From Streptomyces hygroscopicus subsp. hygroscopicus (GTDB lineage Bacteria > Actinomycetota > Actinomycetes > Streptomycetales > Streptomycetaceae), in the NCBI RefSeq assembly GCF_001553455.1, contig NZ_BBOX01000180.1:1-52462 (forward strand): a DNA stretch of 52,462 nt, given 5' to 3'. The position numbers and the translations under genes were made by a program. Each line of letters begins with the position of its first letter. The stretch's first letter is position 1. Below are positions 1 to 8,695 of the stretch, piece by piece. The notes beneath the pieces are model-generated. The model was not told the DNA's origin. It saw only the letters and a program-made list of their open reading frames with translations, and ran no database searches.

Positions 1-28
1 GGCCCTGCTGGCCGGCCGGCGGGCCGGG

Positions 29-1912
29 TCAGCGCTTCGGGCTGACCACCATCGCCGAGCCGCCGCCCCGCCGTTCCGTCTCGGCCGCCGCCAGCCACCG
101 TCCGCCGGACAGCCGCTGCACACCGGTGGCCGCGCCGATCTCGGGGTTCTGCTTGAAGGAGTGGCCGAGCGCCTCCAGTTCGGCGCGCTCCGGTCCGTTC
201 CACAGCCCCGGTTCCAGCTCCGTCCGGGCGGCGTTGCGCTGGCTGGCGCGCGGTGCGGCGATCGCGTCGACCAGCGGCATGCCCCGGTCGAGATGGTTCA
301 GCAGGGTCTGCAGCACGGTGGTGATGATGGTCGCCCCGCCCGGGGAGCCCAGCGCCAGCACCGGCTTGTGGCCGTCCAGCACGATCGTCGGCGACATGGA
401 CGAGCGCGGCCGCTTCCCCGGGCCCGGCAGGTTCGGGTCGTGGACGGCGGGGTCGGCGGGCGCGAAGGAGAAGTCGGTCAGCTCGTTGTTGAGCAGGAAG
501 CCCCGGCCGGGGACGGTGATCCCGCTGCCGCCGGTCTGCTCGATGGTGAGGGTGTAGGCCACCACGTTGCCCCACTTGTCGGCCACCGTGAGATGCGTGG
601 TGTTCTCGCCCTCGTACGTGGTCGGGGCCGCGTGGCCGCGGGTGTCGCAGGAGCCGGGCGCGGACGGCCGGTTCGGGTCACCGGGCGGTACGGGGCTCGT
701 GAGCACCGCGTCGTCCTTGATCAGACAGGCCCGGGAGTCGGCGAACCGCTGCGAGGTGAGCCCCTTGGTGGGGACGTCCTCGGCGGCGGGGTCGCCAACC
801 CAGCGCCCCCGGTCGGCGAAGGCGATCCGGCTGGCCTCGATGTAGCGGTGCAGATAGTCGCGCTCGCTGAGCTTGGAGAGGTCGGTCCGCTCCAGGATGT
901 TGAGCGCCTCGGCGACGCTCGTTCCGCCGGAGGACGAGGGCGCCATGCCGTACACGTCCAGACCCCGGTAGGAGGTCCGGGTCGGGGCCTGCCGCTTGGT
1001 CTTGTAGGTCCGCAGGTCCTCGGTGGTCAGATCACCGGCCCGCACGACGCGCCGCGCCTTCGGGTCGACCGGCGGCTTGCGCACCGTGTCGACGATGTCC
1101 CGGCCCAGCTCGCCCTTGTAGACGGCGCCGACGCCCTTCTTGGCCAGCAGCGCGTAGGTACGGGCCAGATCGGGGTTGCGGAAGGTCGAGCCGACCGCCG
1201 GTAGCTCGCCGCCGGGCAGGAAGAGCTTGGCGGTGGCCGGGAAGTCCTTGAACCGGTCCTGGTTGTCGGCGGTCTGCTGGCGGAAGGTGGCGTCCACCTC
1301 GAACCCGTCGCGGGCCAGCCGCTCGGCGGGCTTCAGCACCTGCCCCAGCGATCGGGTGCCCCAGGCGCCCAGGGCGTCGTTCCAGGTGGCCGGGGTGCCG
1401 GGGGTGCCGACGCTCAGCCCGCTGGTGACCGCGTCGGCGAACGGCAGCGGTGTGCCGTCCTTGCCGAGGAACAGGTCCTCGTCCGCGCTGTGGGGCGCGG
1501 TCTCGCGGCCGTCGAGCGTATGGACCTTGTGGTGCTTGGCGTCGTAGTAGACGAAGTAACCACCGCCGCCGACCCCCGCCGAGTACGGTTCGGTGACCCC
1601 GAGCGCGGCGGCGGTGGCCACCGCCGCGTCCACCGCGTTGCCCCCGTGCCGCAGCACGTCGATCCCGGCGGCCGAGGCGTCGGCGTCCACGCTGGAGACC
1701 GCGCCGCCGTAGCCAACGGCCACGGGCGTCTTGTGGGGGGTGGCGCCCGCCGCACGCGCGGCGCCGTCCTGGGTGGCGGCACCGGCCGGGGCGACGCCCA
1801 GGACCGCGACCATTCCGGCCGCGGCGGCCAGCGCGGGCAGCCTGCGCCGGACGGCCGCGGCGGTGGTGGTGGACGTGATGGACGATATGGCTGGTCGTGC
1901 GGCGTGCCCCAT
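29..1912 (-). CDS. ggt: secreted gamma-glutamyltransferase
   Basis: Cleaves the gamma-glutamyl bond of glutathione and related compounds outside the cytoplasmic membrane; the precursor self-cleaves into large and small subunits. The ATG at 1912 is chosen because GGAGG lies 6 nt before it; a further upstream in-frame start lacks this. The product is 627 aa, usual for the family. The first ~45 residues form an export signal with an RRR stretch, a hydrophobic core and an AGA-type cleavage site. The autoprocessing nucleophile is Thr438 in the motif ENTTHLTV, and a TGGSGI loop follows. The glycine-rich N-terminal part (GGNAVDAAVA, GVGGGGYFVYY) is typical of the family. It stands alone, divergent from the next gene. 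Family assignment is firm; the natural substrate is not known. Confidence 0.95.
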   Translation of the reverse strand: MGHAARPAISSITSTTTAAAVRRRLPALAAAAGMVAVLGVAPAGAATQDGAARAAGATPHKTPVAVGYGGAVSSVDADASAAGIDVLRHGGNAVDAAVATAAALGVTEPYSAGVGGGGYFVYYDAKHHKVHTLDGRETAPHSADEDLFLGKDGTPLPFADAVTSGLSVGTPGTPATWNDALGAWGTRSLGQVLKPAERLARDGFEVDATFRQQTADNQDRFKDFPATAKLFLPGGELPAVGSTFRNPDLARTYALLAKKGVGAVYKGELGRDIVDTVRKPPVDPKARRVVRAGDLTTEDLRTYKTKRQAPTRTSYRGLDVYGMAPSSSGGTSVAEALNILERTDLSKLSERDYLHRYIEASRIAFADRGRWVGDPAAEDVPTKGLTSQRFADSRACLIKDDAVLTSPVPPGDPNRPSAPGSCDTRGHAAPTTYEGENTTHLTVADKWGNVVAYTLTIEQTGGSGITVPGRGFLLNNELTDFSFAPADPAVHDPNLPGPGKRPRSSMSPTIVLDGHKPVLALGSPGGATIITTVLQTLLNHLDRGMPLVDAIAAPRASQRNAARTELEPGLWNGPERAELEALGHSFKQNPEIGAATGVQRLSGGRWLAAAETERRGGGSAMVVSPKR

Positions 1913-2210
1913 CCGTGACCTCCAAGTGGACGACAGGGGCCGGAGCCTACCCGCGAGCCTCATGCTCACGACAGGGCCGATCACCGTTCCGGCCGTTTAT
2001 CCGTTCATGTGTCCGTGCGCCGCTACGCCGCAATGTGTACCCGGTTACGTCCGGACCGTCCTGGGGCGCTTCGGTACCCGTCGGCAGCCGGCCGTGGCCC
2101 CTGCCACTCGCACGGCGACAAGCGCCGCGCGGCCTGCGCACGCTCCCCTCTCCCCGGCGACTTCCCGGCGACGGTCCCTCCGGCCCATGCGGCCGCTACG
2201 ATGCGCGGCC

Positions 2211-2966
2211 ATGACAGACACCCTGCAGGACCTGATCGCCTCCGCGGCGGCCCTGATCGTGGGCCTGGCCGCCGGCTGGGCCGTGCACTCGGCGGTCGGA
2301 CGCCACAAGCGCGCCCGCGAGCAGCGCTTCTTCGGGCTGCCGGACGGTTCGGAGTGTGTGCTGGTCACCCACCGGGACAGCACCACGGCCCACTGGAGCA
2401 TCCCCCGCCATGACGCGCTGGCCCTGCTGGGGCTCGCGTCCGTCGTGGAGAACTGCGGGGCACATGCCGAGGTCGCCCCGCATGACACCGGGCTCCAGGG
2501 CGTCGGGGCGCGCACCGAGTTCTGCGTCGGCGATCCGACCGCGCACCGCCGGCTCGCCGCCCATCTGGCCAGTCTGCTGCCGGGCGTCACCGTGCACCCG
2601 GGCGACGAGTCCGGTGCGGACCGGGGGACGTTCACCATAGCCGGTACGCACTACCGCCCCGAGCCGGGCGCGGTCGAACATGTGCTGCTGGCCCGGCTGA
2701 CGGCGGGTGACGACAGCCGGCCCGTCTTCCTGGCGGCCGGGCAGCGGCCGGTCACCCATCGCGCCGCGGTTCGCCACCTCGTCCGCAACCGCGCCCGGCT
2801 GGCCCGGAAGTACGGCGCCCAGGGCTCCTTCTGCCTGCTGCTGAAGGTGGTCAACTCCCAGGCGTACGGCCCGGACGTGGTGGAGCTGGTCGCGGATGTG
2901 ACCAAGCCCGCGACCTCCCCGGCCGGGCCCCGCGCCGCCGCGAAGGCCGCCGCGAAGGACGGCTGA
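2211..2966 (+). CDS. hypothetical membrane-anchored protein
   Basis: I do not recognise the family. The ATG at 2211 gives 251 aa beginning MTDTLQDL; the reading frame stays open upstream, but that stretch has the skewed Arg/Ala/Pro composition of non-coding high-GC DNA. Residues 8-27 form one hydrophobic segment (LIASAAALIVGLAAGWAVHS), followed by basic residues, suggesting an N-terminal anchor with the rest in the cytoplasm. The remainder is a mixed soluble domain with no catalytic motif I can name, ending in an Ala/Lys-rich tail (AAAKAAAKDG). It is divergent from ggt and followed by a degenerate repeat tract. A real protein is likely; the function is unknown. Confidence 0.7.
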   Translation: MTDTLQDLIASAAALIVGLAAGWAVHSAVGRHKRAREQRFFGLPDGSECVLVTHRDSTTAHWSIPRHDALALLGLASVVENCGAHAEVAPHDTGLQGVGARTEFCVGDPTAHRRLAAHLASLLPGVTVHPGDESGADRGTFTIAGTHYRPEPGAVEHVLLARLTAGDDSRPVFLAAGQRPVTHRAAVRHLVRNRARLARKYGAQGSFCLLLKVVNSQAYGPDVVELVADVTKPATSPAGPRAAAKAAAKDG

Positions 2967-3191
2967 GCGAGCACGGCTGAACGGACGCGACGGAACGAGC
3001 GCCACTCGGCAAGCGCCGTTGAACGAGCGCGGCTGGGCGAGCGCGTCCGGGTGAGCACGGCCGGGTCAGCGCGGCTGAGCAGCCCCGGCCGGGTGAGCAC
3101 GGCTGAACAGCCCCGGCCAGGCGAGCACGGCCGGGCGAGCACGGCTGAACGAGCACGGCCCGGTGAACGCGGCTGAGCAGGCCCGGCCGGG
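2967..3191. repeat. degenerate GAGCACGGCTGA-type repeat tract
   Basis: The ~225 nt between two convergent genes are built of imperfect copies of units such as GAGCACGGCTGAACG and GGCCGGGTGAGCACGGC, repeated roughly ten times at irregular spacing. No gene fits here. It may act as a transcription barrier between the convergent genes or simply be slipped-strand expansion; neither can be shown from sequence. Confidence 0.7.
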
Positions 3192-3938
3192 TCAGCGGCG
3201 GCGGAAGAGCCGGGCCCCGCCCACCAGGCACAGCACCGCCAGGGCCGAGGTGACGGCCGCGCCCACGGCGACCGTGGTGGTGACGTAGTGCCCCAGGAAC
3301 ACCTGGCGCACCGCGTCGACCGTGTAACGGAACGGCACGGCCCGCGAGACGCCCTCCAGCCATCCCGGGGCCAGGGTCATCGGCAGCAGCAGACCGGAGA
3401 GCAGCATCAGCGGCATGGCCGCCGTATTGGCGATGGCGGCGAACTCCGGGGGCGTCCTGACGTTCATGGCCAGCCCGTAGGAGAGCGCGGACAGGGCCGC
3501 CGCGAGCACGGCCACGAACAGCAGCCCGATCAGCACGCCCAGGAGCGGGGCGCGCAGTCCGAAGACCAGGCCGAGCAGCACCAGCAGCACCGACTGGGCC
3601 ACCAGCTGGACGACATCGCGCAGGGTACGGCCGAGCAGCAGCGCCAGCGGGCTGACCGGGGTGGCCCGCATCCGGTCCAGAACACCGAGGTTGCGGTCCA
3701 TCAGCAGCCCGAGCCCGACGTAGGACCCGCCGAGCAGGGCGAGCTGGACGAGCACCCCCGGGACCAGGGTCTGCCAGGACGTTCCGCTGACGCCCATGTC
3801 GAGCTGGGTCAGCAGCGGGCCGAAGAGGGCGAGGAAGAGCAGCGGCTGCAACATCCCGAAGAGGAGATTGGTCTTCGAGCGGAGCGTCGAGCGCAGGCAG
3901 CGGCCGAAGATGATGCCCGTGTGGGCGAGCAGAGTCAT
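3192..3938 (-). CDS. ABC-2 type transporter permease (DrrB family)
   Basis: Membrane half of a two-gene ABC exporter. The ATG at 3938 gives 248 aa (MTLLAHTGIIFG...); open frame further upstream overlaps the ATPase gene and is composition shadow. The protein shows about six hydrophobic segments and the conserved ABC-2 region near RVGLL/MDRNLGVLDRMRATPVSP, followed by LLPMTLAPGWL. It lies 17 nt downstream of its ATPase, so the pair is one transcription unit, divergent from a TetR gene. By analogy with DrrAB it would export a hydrophobic drug or metabolite; the substrate cannot be told from sequence. Confidence 0.9.
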   Translation of the reverse strand: MTLLAHTGIIFGRCLRSTLRSKTNLLFGMLQPLLFLALFGPLLTQLDMGVSGTSWQTLVPGVLVQLALLGGSYVGLGLLMDRNLGVLDRMRATPVSPLALLLGRTLRDVVQLVAQSVLLVLLGLVFGLRAPLLGVLIGLLFVAVLAAALSALSYGLAMNVRTPPEFAAIANTAAMPLMLLSGLLLPMTLAPGWLEGVSRAVPFRYTVDAVRQVFLGHYVTTTVAVGAAVTSALAVLCLVGGARLFRRR

Positions 3939-3955
3939 AAGAGGGCCTCGAGTGC

Positions 3956-4735
3956 TCAGATGGCGAGGGGTTCGTCGGCCGTGGTCCGGCCGGTGATGGC
4001 GAGGAAGGCGTCCTGGAGGCTGGCGTCCGGGTCGCCCGCGTAGCGGCGCTTGAGCTCGGCGGGGGTGCCCTCGGCGACGATCCGCCCGGCGTCCACCACC
4101 ACGATCCGGTCGGCGAGCGCGTCGGCCTCGTCCAGATAGTGGGTGGTGAGGAAGACCGTGGTGCCGTGCTCGGCGCGGACGCGCCGCACCAGGTCCCACA
4201 GCTCGGCCCGGCTTCCGGGGTCGAGGCCGGTGGTGGGCTCGTCGAGGAAGAGCACCTCGGGCCGGTTGACCAGGCCCAGCGCGATCTCCACCCGGCGGCG
4301 CTGACCGCCGGAGAGGGCGGCGGTCGGGCGCTCCATGAGCCCCGACAGGCCCAGCTCACCGGCGAGTTCATCGGCGCGCCCGGCCGCCGCCGCCTTGGAC
4401 ATCAGATGCAGCCGGCCCTGCGTGACCAGCTCCTCGCGTACGGAGCACGCCGGGTCCAGACCGCCCGACTGGGCCACATAGCCGATCCGCCGGCGTACCC
4501 CCGCCGGATCGCGGAGCAGGTCGTGGCCGGCGATCTCGGCCGCGCCCCCACTGGGCGGCAGCAGGGTGGTGAGCATGCGCAGGGTCGTGGTCTTACCGGC
4601 TCCGTTGGGGCCCAGGAAGCCGAGGATCTCGCCGCGGCCGACGGTGAGATCGATCCCCCGGACGGCGTGCACGGGGCCGCTGCTCAGCGAGAACGTCCGG
4701 GTCAGGCCGCGGAGGTGGATGACGGATGAGGACAT
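3956..4735 (-). CDS. ABC exporter ATP-binding protein (DrrA family)
   Basis: Nucleotide-binding subunit that powers the adjacent permease. The ATG at 4735 gives 259 aa (MSSSVIHLRGL...). Walker A is GPNGAGKTT (about residue 45), the signature is LSGGQRRRVEIA, Walker B is VLFLDEPTTGLD, and the switch region is TTHYLDEAD. The C-terminal ~60 residues after the NBD match the extra domain of daunorubicin-resistance ATPases. It is first in a two-gene operon reading away from the tetR gene, with a repeat-filled 125-nt divergent promoter region upstream, so repression by that TetR protein is the obvious hypothesis. Confidence 0.93.
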   Translation of the reverse strand: MSSSVIHLRGLTRTFSLSSGPVHAVRGIDLTVGRGEILGFLGPNGAGKTTTLRMLTTLLPPSGGAAEIAGHDLLRDPAGVRRRIGYVAQSGGLDPACSVREELVTQGRLHLMSKAAAAGRADELAGELGLSGLMERPTAALSGGQRRRVEIALGLVNRPEVLFLDEPTTGLDPGSRAELWDLVRRVRAEHGTTVFLTTHYLDEADALADRIVVVDAGRIVAEGTPAELKRRYAGDPDASLQDAFLAITGRTTADEPLAI

Positions 4736-4757
4736 GCCCCGATCAGAGCACAACGCA

Positions 4758-4843
4758 CCCCAAACTTGCAATCGACTTAAAGATTGAGCGTAGCAGCAAG
4801 GTTGGGGCGAGAAGCAAACTTGCATCCGGATCCGAACTTGGGG
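4758..4843. promoter_or_regulatory. repeated AACTTG-core sites between ABC exporter and tetR
   Basis: The divergent region carries four related copies of one element: CCCCAAACTTGCA (4758-4770), its inverted near-copy GCAAGGTTGGGG (4796-4807), CAAACTTGCA (4815-4824) and GAACTTGGGG (4834-4843). The first two form an inverted pair matching at 11 of 12 positions. This AT-richer patch stands out from its surroundings. It is a good candidate for the operator of the flanking TetR protein; that assignment is inference. Confidence 0.6.
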
Positions 4844-4848
4844 CGGGC

Positions 4849-4854
4849 TACAAT
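4849..4854 (+). promoter_or_regulatory. candidate -10 box of tetR (leaderless transcript)
   Basis: TACAAT ends 6 nt before the tetR ATG, which would put the transcription start at or next to the A of the start codon. There is no Shine-Dalgarno sequence at a usable distance. Both facts fit leaderless translation, common in actinobacteria. No convincing -35 box was found, as expected for a regulated promoter. Confidence 0.45.
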
Positions 4855-4860
4855 ACGGCC

Positions 4861-5514
4861 ATGAGCGAAGGACTGCGGGAACGGCACAAGCGCCGTACGC
4901 GCCGGCGGATCGCGGACGTGGCCACCGGCCTGTTCATGGAGCGGGGCTTCGACCGGGTCACGGTCGCCGAGGTCGCCGAGGCCGCGGAGGTGTCCGTCAA
5001 CACCGTCTACAACTACTTCCCGGCCAAGGAGGATCTGGTCCTGCCGCCCGACCAGGCGTCCCCGCGGCGGCTCGCCGACATCGTGAGCGAGCGCCCGCCT
5101 GGCCGGTCCGCCGCCCAGGCGGTGCTGGACCGGCTGCGCGAGGAGGTGGACCGCCGCGATCGCGCGCTGGGGCTGACCGAGGGCTTCGGCCCGTTCTTCG
5201 CCATGATGCGGGCCGCCCCCACGCTGGTCGCCCGGCTGGAGGACCTCGCCCACCAGATGAACGACGAACTGGCCGCCGTACTCGCCGAGGAGACCGGCGC
5301 CGCGCCGGAGGATCCGCTGCCGCGCGTGGTGGCCGCCCAGATCAGCGGCTATCACTCACTGATCTTCGGGGAGATCGGGCGGCGCGTCGCGGCGGGCGAG
5401 CGCCCCGACGCCATCGCCAAGGCCGTGACGGAACTCCTCGACGCCATCGAGGAGATGCTCGGCGCGCCGATGCTCGGCTACGCCGTACGGGAGGAGCGAC
5501 CGTGTTCCGAGTGA
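4861..5514 (+). CDS. TetR/AcrR family transcriptional regulator
   Basis: DNA-binding repressor, 217 aa from the ATG at 4861. The N-terminal helix-turn-helix spans about residues 14-58, with the signatures RRRIADVATGLFMERGFDRVTVAEVAEAA split over helices 1-2 and VSVNTVYNYFPAKEDL in the recognition region. The C-terminal ligand-binding domain gives no clear family. It is transcribed divergently from a DrrAB-type exporter across a repeat-rich 125-nt gap, the classic layout of a repressor that senses an exported compound. Its end overlaps the start of the DUF6204 gene, so the two are co-transcribed. Confidence 0.93.
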   Translation: MSEGLRERHKRRTRRRIADVATGLFMERGFDRVTVAEVAEAAEVSVNTVYNYFPAKEDLVLPPDQASPRRLADIVSERPPGRSAAQAVLDRLREEVDRRDRALGLTEGFGPFFAMMRAAPTLVARLEDLAHQMNDELAAVLAEETGAAPEDPLPRVVAAQISGYHSLIFGEIGRRVAAGERPDAIAKAVTELLDAIEEMLGAPMLGYAVREERPCSE

Positions 5515-5807
5515 CGATCCGCGGTGCTTTCGAGGGACTGGACGAGGACGACCGCGCGGCCCTGCGCACCTCGATCGACTCCTTCCAGGTGGCCTTCACC
5601 GAGGCGGGCACCTTCACCTGCGACCGGAGCCTTTCGGCGTTCACCTTCCGCTGCCAGGTGCCCGCGGGGCCGGACGACGGGGAAGCCGAGGCGACCGAAC
5701 GGGCCGTCAGGGCGCTGGCCGCGCACGGGTATCCCCATCGGGTCCTGCGGGTCGGGGTGACGGACATGCGGGACATCAAGATCCGCCGCAAGGGCAAGCG
5801 GCGCTGA
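5502..5807 (+). CDS. DUF6204 family protein
   Basis: A 101-aa cytosolic protein of unknown function resembling the actinobacterial DUF6204 family (MFRVTIRGAF start, internal FTFRCQV, and the basic end DMRDIKIRRKGKRR). The GTG start at 5502 lies inside the end of tetR (13-nt overlap) with GGGAGGAG just upstream, so translation is probably coupled. No catalytic residues or membrane segments are visible. The family name is from recall of the characteristic ends and should be confirmed by profile search. Confidence 0.8.
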   Translation: MFRVTIRGAFEGLDEDDRAALRTSIDSFQVAFTEAGTFTCDRSLSAFTFRCQVPAGPDDGEAEATERAVRALAAHGYPHRVLRVGVTDMRDIKIRRKGKRR

Positions 5808-6029
5808 GCCGCCGACCGGACCACGGCGGCAGCTGGGCCCCCGGGAACAGGCCCACCACCACGGCGACGCCCGGCCCAGGGGGACAAGCAACCTCGCAGG
5901 GACGCCCGGGCCTCCGGGCCCAGGCACCACCACGGCGACAGCCGGGCCCCAGGTTCAGGCGGGCCCACGGCGGGCGAGGCCGCACGGGCGGGGCCGGACC
6001 GGCCCCGGGAGCCAACCACGGCCCCTATC

Positions 6030-6083
6030 GTTACCCAGGCGTAACTTACCGCTCTATTACCGCCGGTAAACGGCCGAGTTACC
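6030..6083. promoter_or_regulatory. GTTAC/TTACCG palindrome cluster upstream of the secreted hydrolase
   Basis: Within the 335-nt gap 5808-6142 lie two inverted repeats and a flanking half site: GTTAC-N6-GTAAC (6030-6045), a perfect 13-nt palindrome TTACCGCCGGTAA (6057-6069), and GTTACCG (6078-6084). They sit about 60-110 nt before the GTG start at 6143 and are more AT-rich than their surroundings. They look like operators for a dimeric repressor or activator. The rest of the gap shows only GGCGGC-type inverted repeats near 5808-5830, possibly a weak terminator for the preceding gene. Confidence 0.5.
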
Positions 6084-6142
6084 GTCAAGTCACCAGCACC
6101 GGTGCTCCCTCTGCCCCCACGGCATCCCCACCAGGAGCCACA

Positions 6143-7792
6143 GTGACCCCTGCCCGTAACGCCCCACGCCCCATGACGGCCGCCGCCGTTTCGGTGACCC
6201 TCCTGGCCGGTGCGGCATTCGGCCTCGCCCCCTCCGCCCAGGCCGCGGCGCCCGCTCCGGCCACCTCCGAAACCGCCGCCAAAACCGCTGGCGCCACCGC
6301 CACCGCCACCGCCACCACCGCCTCGGACATCTCCGTCCGGTTCGTCGACATCCCCGGCGACGGCGGCGTCCGTCTCGCCGCCAACGTCGTCGCCCCCGCC
6401 GACGCCGACGGCTCCCACCGCCTTCCCCTCGTCGTGCTGCCCACCAGCTGGTCCCTGCCCCAGGTCGAATATCTCGCCCAGGCCAGGAAGCTCGCCGCGT
6501 CCGGCTATGTGGTGCTCACCTACAACTCCCGGGGCTTCTGGCAGTCCGGCGGGAAGATCGAGACGGCCGGGCCGCCCGATGTCGCCGACGCCTCCAAGGT
6601 CATCGACTGGGCGCTGGCCAACACCCCCGCCGACCCCGGCCACATCGGCATGGCCGGGGTCTCCTACGGCGCCGGGATCAGCCTGCTCGCGGCCGGTGCC
6701 GACCAGCGGATCAAGGCCGTGGTGGCCATGAGCGGCTGGGCGGACCTGGTCGGCTCGATCTACAGCGGCCGTACCCAGCACGCCCAGGCCGCCGGGCTGC
6801 TCGGCGGGGCCGGGGAGCTGACCGGCCGGCCCAGCGAGGAACTCCGGCGGATCCTCGACGACTTCCTCGGCTCCAACCTCGCCAGGGAACCGGAGCTGAT
6901 CGCCTGGGGCGAGAAGCGGTCCCCTGCCGCCTTCCTCGACCGGATCAACGCGGGCGGCGCGGCCATCATGCTGGGCAACTCCTGGGGCGACTCGATCTTC
7001 CCGCCCAACACCTACGCCGACTTCTTCGAGAAGCTGACCGGCCCCAAGCGGCTGGAGCTGCGGCCCGGTGACCACGCCACCGGGGAGCTCACCGGGCTGC
7101 TCGGACTGCCCAACGCCACCTGGGACCACACCCGGAAGTGGCTCGACCGCTATCTCAAGGGCGAGCGCAACGGCATCGACACCCAAGCGCCGGTGCAGCT
7201 GATGTCCCGTACGGCGAACGGCGACGACTACGAGGGCTACCCCAGCTGGTCGGCCGTCCCCTCGGAGCAGCGCCGGATCCCGCTGAAGACCACCGAGAAG
7301 ATCACCGCCAACCACGACTCGGGCGCCAACGCCGGTACCGTGCTGCTGAGCGGCGCCCTCGACCAGTTCCTGAAGATCCCGCCGCTCGCCTCGATCCCGC
7401 TGCTGCCGCGTTCCTACGCGGCCGTATGGCAGACCGGACCGTACGCGAGCGAGCAGCGGGTGCGCGGCACGGTGAAGCTGCACACCACCGTGACCAGCGA
7501 CCGCTCCGACGGCACGGCGGTCGCGTACCTCTACGACGTGGGCCCGCTGGGCGTCGGCAAGCTCATCACCCACGCCCCGTTCACCTTCCACGACCGCGCC
7601 CCGGGCACGCCCTTCGGAGTGGATCTGGAGCTGTTCTCCACGGCGTACGACGTGCCGGCCGGGCACCGCCTGGCGCTGGTCGTCGACACCGTCGACCCGC
7701 TCTACATCGAGCACAACCCGGACGGCGCCCATCTCACCTTCTCGTCCCCGGACGCCGACCCGTCGTACCTCACGATCCCGCTGCGCGGCTGA
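6143..7792 (+). CDS. secreted S15/CocE-like alpha/beta hydrolase (X-Pro dipeptidyl-peptidase family)
   Basis: A 549-aa exported serine hydrolase. The GTG at 6143 has AGGAGCC just upstream. Residues 1-34 form a signal peptide (cleavage likely after SAQA) and an Ala/Thr-rich linker follows to about residue 60. The nucleophile is Ser174 in GVSYGAG. Acid and histidine candidates are in the stretch after GNSWGDSIFP and in RPGDHATGEL. The C-terminal ~200 residues resemble the jelly-roll domain of X-Pro dipeptidyl-peptidases and cocaine-esterase-like acylases. It could be a tripeptidyl aminopeptidase-like or ester/amide hydrolase; sequence alone cannot choose. It is monocistronic, convergent with the glu operon. 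Confidence 0.88.
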   Translation: MTPARNAPRPMTAAAVSVTLLAGAAFGLAPSAQAAAPAPATSETAAKTAGATATATATTASDISVRFVDIPGDGGVRLAANVVAPADADGSHRLPLVVLPTSWSLPQVEYLAQARKLAASGYVVLTYNSRGFWQSGGKIETAGPPDVADASKVIDWALANTPADPGHIGMAGVSYGAGISLLAAGADQRIKAVVAMSGWADLVGSIYSGRTQHAQAAGLLGGAGELTGRPSEELRRILDDFLGSNLAREPELIAWGEKRSPAAFLDRINAGGAAIMLGNSWGDSIFPPNTYADFFEKLTGPKRLELRPGDHATGELTGLLGLPNATWDHTRKWLDRYLKGERNGIDTQAPVQLMSRTANGDDYEGYPSWSAVPSEQRRIPLKTTEKITANHDSGANAGTVLLSGALDQFLKIPPLASIPLLPRSYAAVWQTGPYASEQRVRGTVKLHTTVTSDRSDGTAVAYLYDVGPLGVGKLITHAPFTFHDRAPGTPFGVDLELFSTAYDVPAGHRLALVVDTVDPLYIEHNPDGAHLTFSSPDADPSYLTIPLRG

Positions 7793-7825
7793 GAGACGTC
7801 CGGCCGCCCCGGCCGCCGCCCCGGC

Positions 7826-8695
7826 TCAGTCGCGGGTGTCCCCCGGCATCGGGGCGGCCGGTTCGGGGGCGGCGACCTCGGCCTGGCGGGTCTTCACACT
7901 GCGCCGCTCCCGCTTGGCCACCCAGGTGGCGAACCACGACAGCAGCATGCACATCCCGATGTAGATCGGCGAGATCACCATGACCACCGGGATGAACGGC
8001 AGGTCGTAGTCGAGATTGGACGCGATCAGCTTTCCGGCGTGCAGGAACTCCTCGTAGGTGATGAGGAAGCCGAGCGAGGTGTCCTTCAGGGCCACCACCA
8101 GCTGGCTGATGATGGCCGGCAGCATCGCCCGCACCCCCTGCGGCACCAGGACGGACATCATGACCTGGGTCTTCCGCAGCCCGAGCGAGTAGGCGGCCTC
8201 GCGCTGGCCGCGGTCCACCGAGTTCACCCCGGCGCGGAAGACCTCGGCCAGCACCGAGCCGTTGTAGAGCGTCAGCCCGGTGACCAGCGCGGGCAGCGGC
8301 TGGACCTTCAGCGCCACGAAGACGAAGAAGATCATCACCAGGACGGGCATCGCCCGGAAGAACTCCACCACCAGTGTGGCCACCCAGCGCGCCGGGCGGT
8401 GGTCGGAGAGCCGCCCGGCGGCGAGCAGCCCGCCGAGCGCGAGGGAGAGGACCGCGGCCATCCCGAACGCCTTGAGGGTGCCCGCCAGCCCGTTCAGCAG
8501 CAGCTGCTGGATGCCCTTGTACTCGAACGGCATCCATTTGCGGTAGGCGAACTGGCCGGTGTCGATCAGAAGGTGGACCACCCAGCCGAGCAGGGCCAGC
8601 AGCACGACCACGGCGGCCAGGGCGTAGACCCGGTGGCGGCGGCGGGTGCGGGGCCCGGGGACGTCGTAGAGGGCGGTGGTCGAGGGGGCGGTCAT
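7826..8695 (-). CDS. gluD: glutamate ABC transporter permease GluD
   Basis: Second membrane subunit of the polar amino-acid importer, 289 aa. It shows an N-terminal transmembrane segment (VYALAAVVVLLALLGWVV), about five further segments, and the HAAT-type EAA loop around EVFRAGVNSVDRGQREAAYSLGLRKTQ. A charged tail follows the last segment. Its ATG overlaps the gluC stop as ATGA, so the two are translationally coupled. Last gene of gluABCD. Confidence 0.93.
   Translation of the reverse strand: MTAPSTTALYDVPGPRTRRRHRVYALAAVVVLLALLGWVVHLLIDTGQFAYRKWMPFEYKGIQQLLLNGLAGTLKAFGMAAVLSLALGGLLAAGRLSDHRPARWVATLVVEFFRAMPVLVMIFFVFVALKVQPLPALVTGLTLYNGSVLAEVFRAGVNSVDRGQREAAYSLGLRKTQVMMSVLVPQGVRAMLPAIISQLVVALKDTSLGFLITYEEFLHAGKLIASNLDYDLPFIPVVMVISPIYIGMCMLLSWFATWVAKRERRSVKTRQAEVAAPEPAAPMPGDTRD

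Noticed and set aside
5342..7732. A 796-codon open frame on the minus strand
   Set aside because: It covers the tetR, DUF6204 and S15 genes on the other strand, is Gly/Arg/Val-rich and has no domain.
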